Source: Trichosporon coremiiforme
Lineage: Eukaryota; Basidiomycota; Tremellomycetes; Trichosporonales; Trichosporonaceae
NCBI GenBank assembly: GCA_039545355.1
Contig: BCJJ01000002.1
Coordinates: 2,079,518 to 2,143,517, forward strand
DNA length: 64,000 nt
Direction of reading: 5' to 3'
The position numbers were made by a program, and so were the translations under genes. The notes below the pieces were generated by a model. The model did no database searches. It saw nothing but the letters and a program-made list of their open reading frames with translations, and had not been told where the DNA came from. Shown piece after piece: positions 21,012 through 30,218 of the stretch. The stretch's first letter is position 1; each line of letters begins with the position of its first letter.

Positions 21012-22983
21012 ATGTTCCTCCTTCCGACACCCCCAATAACACCGCGCAAGTTCGGGGCTGGCGGTCTGTCCAACATCCTGGCGCCACCGACACCGCGCAG
21101 CTCCGACCCGAGACCAGCCACAACACGCCGCCTCAGCGACGGCGAGCTGGTCAGATACCTCCCGGCGCGCACTGAGGGGCGAGGTGACTTGTGAGTGTGC
21201 GCTCGCGTGAGGTGTCATTGCGCAAGAAAATTGCATGCGGTCGTGAGGTGAATCTCCGCTGTTCGAGTCGCGCGGCACCCTGCATGCCGCGCATCGGGCT
21301 CCGGATGCTCTTACGAGGCTCAGTGATAAGCGAGGGACATGTTGCAAGCAGCAGAGGTCTGCGTGGAGGTGTGGCGAAGAGGGCACAAGGGCGCAACTGG
21401 AATGTTCGTGGCGCCTTGCTGACCTCAGATACGTCCACCAAGTGATCCTCGGTCGCAGTTCTCTCCTTTCCCAGCCCCGAGTCCGATTAGCTTGGGCGAT
21501 CCTGCTTGCACGACACCCCCTGTTAGCAGCTCGGATCCAAGCGCGGTCGTACACACAGACGTCGTTCCTGCATGCGCCCCCTGCTTCGACCGATCTCGCT
21601 CTGGCGCGGGCAGACCAACAGTTGACCTACCTGCCAGAATGCCAGACAGACCTCGTCGATGCGTTCCTGCACGGACCCCGGACACTGAACGCGGACATGA
21701 GCGCGGTGCTCGTAGTGCGGGCTCTTCCTAGTGACGGCGAGCGATTACGAACCGGGGAACGGATCTATGAGCTGCTTCTGTGCGCGGCGCCGTATGCCTC
21801 GACATCCTCGGGACTGCACGCCGTCATGGCTGAATTGCATGCTCTGCTCCGGACACGGGATCTGACAAGTTTGCTCCTTCATGAGCTCGCCAACCCGGCC
21901 CCCTTTCCGAGCGCACTAGATGCGGCGCCGTTGACGCCTTTACAGCTCGCGGTAGGAGCGGTTCTGTACGCACACGACTGCTCGGGACCCGGTGGCCAGG
22001 CGTTCTCGCACAACCTCGGCCCGTCTGCGCACTCTTCCCCTGATGTACTTGAGCGGGAATTCGATCAACGGACGACAGAACGAATCCACGCCCGATGCCG
22101 CGAAAGGGGGACAGAGTTCGTGCACGTGCTCGTCTATCTCGCGGCCGCCGCTTTCCGGTCACAAGTCTATGACCGCGGAACACCGACACGGATCGAGCTC
22201 CCGACGCCGTATACCTCCCCTCTCCCACAGAGCTCACCAACACTGGGTCTGTCGAGCGACTCGAGCGGCGTGGTGTCTGAGGAGAAAGTGAGCAACCCCG
22301 TGCTCATATCACAGTTTGCGCCGAGGTGCGCCGAGACGATATGGCGGAAAGCTGCCTCGCTCACGAAGAGGGAGAAGAGGGGACACACGAGTCTGAGGCA
22401 ACTGGCCAAGTTCGCTGCCGCGGCCACGGCGGAGGTGCAGGACTGCATCCGTTCTGCGAAGTGGGAGGACGAGAATAACCCCGGACTCGGGCTCGTCGGG
22501 TTCAGCATGCCGAACCGGCCGGCACCGGTGCCCGAATGTTCCGAGGACGGGTGTACGTCCCCGACTACTGGCACCTTCGCCGCATCCTCGTCAAGTGTGA
22601 ATGCGGATGGGCTCAGCGCCGGCCCGAGCACCGCCTCGCGACAGGAGAAGCGGCGGCGGCGCGCCTCGCCCCTCCTCGGGATCCAGAACCTCGGTTCCCT
22701 GGACGCGCTCTATGCGCCCGACATCGAAGGTCTCGTCGACGGCTTACAGGTTCGGCGTATGTCAACGGGGAACCGACGGAGCGGCGTGCTCCTGTATTAC
22801 TTCGAATTCGGGGGCAAGATCACGCTCAGCGTATCCGCCGATGAGGGCTATGAGCTGCGCTGGTGGTGGGAGGAGTTGGGCGGGTTGATCGACGACATGT
22901 TCGCCCCGCCCGAGGAGCCGCCAACACGACTCGAGTGGGGAGGGGTGGTGGAGCCGCCGGACATGCTGGAGCGGGACTGGTGA
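21012..22983 (+). CDS. Condensation-fold (acyltransferase superfamily) protein lacking the HHxxxDG motif
   Basis: Exons 21012-21190 and 21429-22983 give 577 residues in frame. The splice makes a convincing N-terminal condensation/acetyltransferase start: YVHQVILGRSSL, then VRLAWAILLARHPLLAARIQ, as in CoA-dependent acyltransferases and fungal alcohol or trichothecene acetyltransferases. The C-terminal half has YYFEFGGKITLSVSADEGY, which fits the last core strands of this fold. In the segment where the catalytic HHxxxDG should sit, the sequence is LLLCAAPYASTSSGLHAVMAEL, with both His and the Asp absent. An unconserved Ser-rich and RRRR insertion lies around residues 440-470. It may be an inactive or structural member. 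The family call rests on two segments and general layout, so confidence is moderate. Confidence 0.6.
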
Positions 22984-23530
22984 TGGGCCACAGTTCCTAG
23001 CATCATCTATCACTTTTCATATGCGCGCCGAACTATCTCGGTTCAAGCATTCTACATGGTATGCCACAGACGGCTCTGCGGTATGCCCGAGCAATGTGTT
23101 ACCGTCACTGTCATTATCACCCCACGCGCTGCGGATGCCACCCACCACCCACTCTTCTACTATATACATCTTTAAGACCGATTCCAGCAGCCTGGTGCGG
23201 CATGCAGACGCCGACAGAAACGGAACGACCGTAACGACGCCACGAAGGACATATGATGGACCTGCACGACCAAACGACGACATTTTCAACATCCAAACAA
23301 CGCACACGGACCTTCAAAGCACACAACACAAACTAGCATTTATATTCCCTGGTGTGCGACGAGGTCGAACGCCATAGATACATATATTTCTTTTAGGATG
23401 TACTAACCCCTTCGCCTGCACCTGAGTCTGCCCAGCTGCCTGCTCTGCAGACAAAGCGGGGACACTATATCAAGAAAGCCTAGGAACATAACAGAAGTAG
23501 AGTACTGAGCGAGCCCACTCACGTGCGCGC
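22984..23530. other. Convergent 3' region between the acyltransferase-like gene and TRP4
   Basis: This 547-bp spacer is AT-richer than its flanks and includes TATATACATCTTT- and TACATATATTTCTTTTAGG-like stretches, fitting 3' untranslated regions of two convergent genes. No coding signal was seen. Confidence 0.5.
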
Positions 23531-25202
23531 CTAGTGCGCCTCCTCCGCGAGCGGCTTGATCGAAATAGCTCCCGGGCTGCCGGGGGACGAGCCGAAGATG
23601 GGGCTCCTGGAGCCGCCGAAGACGGGCGATCCGTAGCCCGAGTTTCGGCGCGAGTGGAGCCACGCCTTGACGAAACCGTTGCGGGCAGCGACACCACCGT
23701 CGTCCTCGGGCGCGGGCGGGAGGTCGAGACCCTTCTCGCCCATGGCGCGCTTGCTCATGTCGCGGAAACCGTCGAAGGCGGCACGGGCACCTCCAGACTC
23801 GAGCGACTCGCGCGCAATCGCGACACCGTCCTTCCACGTTGGCGCACGGCCCGAGATGTGCAGTAGCGCGGCCGCGTTGATCAGGACGTAGTCCCGGATC
23901 GCATCGAGCGAGGGCGCGTTCTCGTCCGCCGGCGAGGCGAGATGCGGCGGCGGGGCAGAGTTGTCGAGAATAGAGTTGAAGGTAAGAGCGTTCTCGTCGG
24001 GCGTTCCACCCTTTACGCTCGAAAGGGGGTGCAGAGGAAGACCGAAGTCACGCTCGGGGTGGATCTCGCCGGGCGTGATCTTGCCGTTCTCGAGACGCCA
24101 AATCTGAAAGTCAGCTAAAACTTAACAGGCACATAGCAGGCCGGTAGACATGCCGAGCTTCATCGTGGTGACCACTCTGCAGCCGCAACGTCCTACTCGC
24201 CGGACGCCGTAAGCCGCCCCATAGCACTTACCCAGGTCGGTCCCGCAATCGAGATCTCATCAAGCCCCTCGCAACCACAGACAACGAGCGCGCGTTCGAC
24301 ACCGAGCAGACGCAAGACCTCCGCGAAAGTGTCTCCAAGCTCGCGCTTCGCGACACCGAGCACCATACGCTGCGGGCGCGCCGGGTTGATGAGCGGGCCG
24401 AGAACGTTGAAGATCGTTCGGAAGTTGAGCTGGCGACGGATTGGCGCGATGTGCGCGAGCGCAGGGTGGTAGTGGGGAGCGAAGAGAAAGAGGAAGGGAG
24501 AGGCGGGGAGGAACTTCGGAACCTCCTCGACGGGGAAGGAGAGACGACAGTCGAGCGAGATCAGCAGGTCGGCTGATCCGGAGGTCGAGGTAGCGGCTCG
24601 GGAACCGTGCTGTTGTCAGCTACAATGGCCCGTCCTAGCTTGAAGACTTAAGCGGTGGTTGCAGTGGGCACCGCTGGGAGACATCATTGGAGAACACCTA
24701 GAAGCTCGATGATTGTCTGGTATTCTTCCCTATGCCCACTGCGCTCGCCCTGAGTTGAACTCACCTTCGCAACTCGCACACCAGCTCCAGCGACAACGAC
24801 AGCGGCAGTCGTGGAGACGTTGTAAGTGTCCCATCCGTCACCTCCAGTACCGACAATGTCGACGATACCCTTGTATCCGTCACCCTCGATGTCCGAGTCT
24901 TTGTAGTCCCAGTTTCCGTGGGTGAGATCGGGTGCCGGCGTGTCCTTTTGGGGCATGTGGTGCTCGACGGTGAGCGCGTGCTTCCTGAGGACGGCTGCAC
25001 AGGCGGCGACGATCTCGGCGCTGCTGTCCATACCGGCCAGGGTCAGCGCAGTCAAGAAAGCGCCAGCCTGGGCAGGAGCGGAGGCATTGAGGGCGAGGTG
25101 CTCGAAGGCTTCCCCGCAGTCCTCGGCGGTGAAGTCGCGGGGGCTCTGGACGAGCTTCTTGAGAAGGTGCTTGAAGGTCTCGGGGGAGAGTCCGGTCGCC
25201 AT
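23531..25202 (-). CDS. TRP4: Anthranilate phosphoribosyltransferase (tryptophan biosynthesis)
   Basis: Trp4/TrpD transfers phosphoribosyl from PRPP to anthranilate, the second step from chorismate to tryptophan. Exon 1 starts [17 protein letters not shown] and contains [15 protein letters not shown] and the PRPP/Mg loop [19 protein letters not shown]. It ends in GAGVRVAK and splices to [16 protein letters not shown], the usual K-H-G-N/S-R. Next come [25 protein letters not shown], then [17 protein letters not shown], the E-G-x-D-E catalytic region. The last exon has [11 protein letters not shown] and the C-terminal helices, followed by a Gly/Ser-rich tail ([14 protein letters not shown]) that is an extension beyond the usual end. 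At least two introns are present. I chose 25202 because the longer frame upstream runs into the divergent promoter and has no similarity to the family. Confidence 0.94.
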
Positions 25203-25412
25203 CCTGGGAGGTTTGCGGAGAGGGACGGTGATCGTGGAGAGTGTGAAGACAAGGGGGGACCTGAGTACTGAGCTTGACGACGTGCTCGCTACGTGCCGAC
25301 CAACCACCTCCCGATCTGGACGAAGATCCCCCGCGCGGGCCGGACGTTCTCTGCGGAGCTCGTTCGAGTCGAGATAAAGACCACGTGGAGGCACGTTTTG
25401 CTCCCGTCCAAC
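25203..25412. promoter_or_regulatory. Divergent promoter of TRP4 and the polynucleotide kinase gene
   Basis: Only 210 bp lie between the two start codons. No TGACTC (Gcn4-type) site was seen, although TGA-rich words occur. A shared or overlapping promoter is implied by the spacing alone. Confidence 0.5.
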
Positions 25413-27051
25413 ATGGCTGACCCAGGGCCCAGCGACCTCCACCGGAGTCGACTAACCCGGACGCGCGAGGAAGGCACCTCAACAACATCGATGGACCGTG
25501 CACTCGCCGTCGCCAACACGTCCACCATGGCTCAGAAGAGGGCCTCCAGCGGGTCCCTCCCGCCTGCGAAGAAGAGTAAGCTTAGATCATGTTGTCTATA
25601 GCTGACTCCAGTCCACTCGTTCTTCACGCAGAACGGCACCACCACCTCGACTGACATGGCGAACGGATCGTACCAGAAGGCGCCTTCCTCCCTGCTGCAC
25701 TATCAGCACCTCGACCCACTGAAGAACGTGAAGGGGAAGAAGGAAAAGGTTTCGCTCGTTCTATACGACCTCGACGGCACCCTGATCAAGCCGCGCAACA
25801 ACGGCCGCTTCCCTAAGAACAGGGAAGACTGGACGTGGTGGCACACCTCGGTGCCGGTGCGTTTGAAGGAAGAGGCAGAGGCGGGGAAGCATATCATCAT
25901 TCTGTCCAACCAAGGCGTCACGGATAAGAAGTGGGTCGAATGGCGTATGCTGACCTCATGCACTCCAGCTGACATCAGGCTCGTCGAGTGGAAGGCCAAG
26001 ATTCCCTTGATCGCTGCAAAGGTAGCTAGCATTTTCTCCGGCCCACAGCTGATGACAGCAGCTTCCGAACGTTCCTTTCCGTGTACTTGCTGCGACGAAA
26101 CGGGACGTCTACCGCAAACCACGTACGGGGATGTACGACTACGTTGTGGATTTGTACCGCGAGCAGGGCGTCGAGATTGGTGAGCCAGTGCATCGCGTAT
26201 CGTAGCTGACAGCAGACTTTGACGACTGTGTGTACATCGGCGATGCGGCGGGGCGAGTCGACTTGCGCGGACGCAAGATCGACCACGCGAACACAGATTA
26301 CACGATGGCGCTGAACGCGGGGCTGCGCTTCGCGACGCCCGAGGAGCATTTCCTCGGGAAGAAGGTCTTGTACCCGAACCCGCCGGTGTCGTTCCGTCCC
26401 AACCTCGAGGACTGTGGGTGCTGACATCTCGTGGCAAAGCTGACGACAGTGCCGCTCGTGACGCCGGCGAATAAGCCGATTACGAGCGACAAGACAGAGC
26501 TTGTTGTATTCGTCGGGCGGCCGTGAGTTGCCTGAATAGTCCTCATGACATAACTAACAGTTAGGGCTTCAGGCAAGACGTCGTTTTACCGGCGGTACTT
26601 TTCCGACCACGAACACGTGAATCAGGACATGCTAGGCAACCGGGATCGCTGTTTGAAGGCGGCGCGCGAGGCGTTGCAAGCGGGTCGCTCTGTCGTCGTC
26701 GACAACACGAACCGTGACCGCAAGACGCGCAAGCTCTACGTCGACCTGGCGAAGGAGCTGGGCGTGTCGGCGAGGTAAGCTTATCCCCCCCCCCTTTTCG
26801 CAGCTGATCCCAGGCTGTTCAACTTTGCTGTCAGCGCCGAGCTCGCGCACCACAACAACGCGTACCGCGCGTTCTACGGGCCGGCCGACGAGCCGAAGCG
26901 GGACTTCCTCCCCGGACTCGCGATTAACAGCTTCGGGTCCGCGTATGAGGCGCCCGACGCGACCGAGGGCTTCAAGGAGATCCTCACGGTCAACTTTGTC
27001 TGGGAGGGGACGGACGAGCAGAAGAAGAAGTGGATGAGGTACATGGACTAA
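25413..27051 (+). CDS. PNK1: Bifunctional polynucleotide kinase/3'-phosphatase (PNKP)
   Basis: Repairs DNA strand-break ends by removing 3'-phosphates and phosphorylating 5'-OH. Eight exons (163, 298, 43, 118, 198, 73, 210 and 238 nt) sum to 446 residues in frame. The phosphatase half has [13 protein letters not shown] (catalytic DxDGT), [17 protein letters not shown] and [13 protein letters not shown], then [12 protein letters not shown]. The kinase half has a Walker [14 protein letters not shown] split by an intron, [13 protein letters not shown] and [11 protein letters not shown]. Fungal and animal enzymes share this order; the animal FHA domain is absent. Introns are 36-57 nt. In-frame alternative ATGs exist at 25491 and 25527; 25413 has a good context (A at -3, G at +4) but the first 50 residues are not conserved. 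Confidence 0.93.
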
Positions 27052-28185
27052 GCGGACCTCAGCTGCTGCAGCTGGGCGCAGCGTGTCAATCGAGCAAGTC
27101 CAGCGAGCTGGGCGCGGGCGTGCTCTCTGAACCAGCTCGGACAGAACATGCGCTGCGCACTAGAAGCAGCGAGTAGCTGCCGAACATGCCGAGTATAGAT
27201 AGAGTAGAGTGTAGAATAGTGTATGCATCTTGTAGCATAACGGCGGGATCCGGATTCGATGTCCGGGGTGTAAATGAATGGGTTTGTGCATGGATCCTCA
27301 GCACTAACATGGCGGGAGCGTAGCGTGACTTGGCGTCTCCTCCGTGCACGGAGTGTGTTCTGTTCTGTTGTGTTGCTAAGCGAGCGCGTCTAGCCTGGCT
27401 CATGTTCGGGCACCGAGTAATCGCGTTCCGGGAGATGACCAGAACGGTTAGAATGGCTAGAATGGCCAGAATGGTTTCCAGGTTTAGAAGCCCAGACACG
27501 AAGTGGAAGCGTGCCGCTCGCTCGGGAGATCTAATGGGATCGACCGAGGCTTAGTAGGTGCTGAGCAAGACCAGGGCAGGGCAGCTGACGACGCCACTCG
27601 TTCATGGAACAGGAGGGAGGGTTGGAGGACGAGGACAAGCAGGGGCAGCAGGGGCAGGGGCTGAAGAATCGGAGAGTTTACCGCCGCCCGACGCAACGCG
27701 ATGCAACGGCCCGGTGCCATTGTTGCTGCGCAATGGAGTTCGGAGTTGACCGCAGAGTTCTTGAGCTCAACTCACGGAATGCATGAATGCATTGCATGGC
27801 CGAAAAGCAGAATACCACCAGTTCAGCCCAGCCCCGAACCCCAAGCGACTCCGGGTTCTGCGGGGGTCATGTGGTCACATGCATGCACGCCAAACCCAAG
27901 TGGCCCAAGTTGGCCCGAGTGGAGCCATTATGCATTAGCTTGGTTGGTATGTATTGGAGATTATTAGAGTATGCAGCCGTCTTTGGGGATGGCCGAACTT
28001 GGTGCGAGCCCCAGCCCGATCTCATGGGGAGCCAGGACCACCGAGGGCCCGCAACAGCACAACCACTGCGGTGCGCCTGTGGATCATCCTTGGGGTTGGG
28101 GCAACAAGGGTTGGTCAACGACGCACGACTCCAGTGCATGCATCGCCAGTGCATATGAACGACGAGCGAGTGAGACCATTGACCA
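27052..28185. other. Intergenic region downstream of the polynucleotide kinase
   Basis: About 1.1 kb without recognisable coding sequence. It has a GGTTAGAATGGCTAGAATGGCCAGAATGG repeat-like run near 27445-27475 (10-bp period) and GGCCCAAGTTGGCCCGAGT words near 27900. No gene motifs were found. Confidence 0.5.
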
Positions 28186-28998
28186 TTGCATAGCATTCTT
28201 TGTTCTCTTCATCCACTGCATTGCACGCCTTGCACGCATTGCCCCCACTCACACCGCGTCGCTCAGAACGCACTCCGCACTACCCGCCGCACACCGCACA
28301 CCGCACACCGCACACCGCACACCGCACACCGCACACCGCACACGGCGACCCGCCCAGCACCAGCTCGAGCACTCGACTCCCAGCGGCCACTCGCGCGGCG
28401 ATCCCCCGGCCCCAGGCCAGTTACGACCATAGCCTCACTCAGCGTGCTCTCCGCGCCCGTCGCGCCCGTCGGTGTCGCGGAGCCCCTACGGCCCGTCTCG
28501 CCATTAGGCAAGCTCAAGCCGTTCACGTTTGAGCCGCTCGAACCTTTGTTCGACTCTGAGCCGCATTCGCACTCGTTTGACTCGTTCGGCTCGTTTGACT
28601 CGTTTGACTCGCTCTCGCTCGATCCCGCGCCGTTCCTCTCCCCCGCGTCTGGGTCTGAACTCTCCCTCAGTGCCATGCCCGCGCTCAGCGCACCGATACC
28701 CCTCGCCCTCGGTATGGAGTTGGGCAGTCTGGGAGAACTGGACAGCATCCCGATCGGCGTGGGCATTCGGGGGTTGCACAAGAACCCGACGCGATTACTG
28801 GTAAGTCTGAAGTTTGCGGGAAGGAGGGGAGAGAGAGGGGCGGACGGCACGCGTGGACGGCTGTGGGTGCTACGGGCGGAGAGGACGTTGGCTGACAGAC
28901 AGTTGTTAGGAGGTATCTCGGCCGCGCTCGGGACCGCCTTCCTTCTCGCGCGCGTGCCGATCCAGAGCGTCGAGGAGCTGTGGGCGGTCCCATGGTAG
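28186..28998 (+). CDS. Putative small protein with a C-terminal membrane segment (doubtful)
   Basis: The frame is open for 270 codons. A likely intron (28801-28903; GTAAGT donor, GGCTGACAGACAG acceptor) would be removed in frame and join TRLL to LLGGISAALGTAFLLARV, a plausible membrane helix. The N-terminal part runs through a 7-bp tandem repeat and is therefore probably 5' untranslated, with the real start further in, perhaps at the ATG 28675 or another downstream one. The middle is rich in Phe-Asp-Ser (DSFGSFDSFDSL). No family was recognised. It could continue into a further exon beyond 28998. Splice signals favour a transcribed gene; the product is uncertain. Confidence 0.33.
   Translation: MHSILCSLHPLHCTPCTHCPHSHRVAQNALRTTRRTPHTAHRTPHTAHRTPHTATRPAPARALDSQRPLARRSPGPRPVTTIASLSVLSAPVAPVGVAEPLRPVSPLGKLKPFTFEPLEPLFDSEPHSHSFDSFGSFDSFDSLSLDPAPFLSPASGSELSLSAMPALSAPIPLALGMELGSLGELDSIPIGVGIRGLHKNPTRLLVSLKFAGRRGERGADGTRGRLWVLRAERTLADRQLLGGISAALGTAFLLARVPIQSVEELWAVPW
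28288..28344. repeat. 7-bp tandem repeat (GCACACC), about eight copies
   Basis: A nearly perfect array of GCACACC units. Because 7 is not a multiple of three, all three frames stay open through it and give PHTAHRT-like peptides, so it inflates the apparent open reading frames here. Confidence 0.9.
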
Positions 28999-30218
28999 GA
29001 GTGGAGTCGCGCCAGCGGCGACTCCGAGGGGCCTGTACGAGGAGCTGGGGGATGTCACGCGAGTGACTTGACCAACGCTAGCCTCGGCACCACCTTCTCG
29101 GCATCCCCAACCACCGCCGCGCAGCTTTACGGCATAGCGTATTCGGCGAGTTCAGAAGTCAAACCGAGGTGAAGAATCGGAAGTTTGAGTGGCGAGAGAG
29201 AGCAGATCTACAAAGAGAAGAGAGTGAGAAGAGAAGAGAAGGGGGTGCAGAGAAGGAGGAGAGAGAGAACAAAAGAGACGAGCGCCGCGCGCTCCGCAGT
29301 CCAACAGTCCGGCGATTGTACTTGGTTTCCCAGTTCTGTGTCCATCCGTATTCCTAGTTGTTCATGTAGCATAAGTTCGTCCGCGGTAGCCGTTGACGCG
29401 TTGTTGACAAAACGCACGGACACGCGCTGCAACTTTGGTCCGCAGGGCGCGCAGGGAGGAGGGTGTTGGTGGAGACGTCCTGCCGCCTGCCGCCTGCTGT
29501 CTGCTCGGCCACGGACCTCCACCATGTCAACAACGAGCAGTGTCCGCAATATCGGCCGCCAACTGCAGTGCAGATCATTATTCCCGTGAAGCGTGCGCAA
29601 AGTCACCGAGCCGACGTGGACACGAGGGGACAGAAAGAGAGACGACAGCGGGGCCCAAATCGACTATCAGCGCCCCGGACATAACCGTTGCCGGCGAACA
29701 GGGCGTGCCTAGTCCGGGCCGGAGATGGGACCTCATGTGATCGGATTCCTGACCTCACACGAGTGAGTGTCTGATGCCAGACACTGGACACTGGCAGGTG
29801 GGCATGCGTGATGTGTGCCGTTCCCATCCGCCCCCATCCGCCCGCAACTGCCGCTGTGGGCGTAGCGGCTGTTACGCATGTACCGCGCCGGCTCGAGACG
29901 GCATGAGGTGGGAAACATGGCAATCGCCCTCGAGTGAAGACATATCTAGTCCGTCACGGACACATCGCGCTCTCGCGCTCTCTCTCACAATATTACAGCT
30001 AATCGCTCACTTGTTCACCAAGCTCTCACTTCCTTCGAGTTCAACGAGCTCAACGTCGACTAGCAGCCTACAGCCTACAGCCTACAGCTTAAACTCGCTT
30101 ACTTTCCTCCCCTCGTCCGAAGTCTCACTCTCGAGCGAAGCTCAAGTCTTAACCGTACTCTACTCGCCCTCACTCCGTCCGCGCTTCGCTCCCTTCGCTC
30201 CGACTCCGCTTCGGCAAG
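28999..30218. other. Intergenic region upstream of the dihydroxyacetone-type kinase
   Basis: About 1.2 kb. At 29168-29290 the plus strand is almost pure purine (GAGAGA/GAAGAGAAG). The last 220 bases before 30219 are pyrimidine-rich with CTACAGCCTACAGCCTACAGC (8-bp repeat near 30062-30085), probably the kinase 5' leader. No gene was recognised. Confidence 0.5.
29168..29290. repeat. Purine-rich strand-asymmetric tract
   Basis: More than 100 bases with very few pyrimidines on the plus strand, built on GAGA/AAGAG words. Such tracts can form non-B structures, but here it could simply be a low-complexity leader or 3' region. Confidence 0.7.

Noticed and set aside
21245..21275. B-box-like GTTCGAGTC in the acyltransferase-like intron
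   Set aside because: No matching A box or cloverleaf around it; probably chance.
20925..21554. 209-codon minus-strand frame
   Set aside because: Overlaps the first exon, intron and second exon start of the acyltransferase-like gene; no motif.
24684..25442. Upstream extension of TRP4 to 25442
   Set aside because: The added 80 residues overlap the divergent PNK1 start and do not resemble the family; the ATG at 25202 matches the usual N-terminus.
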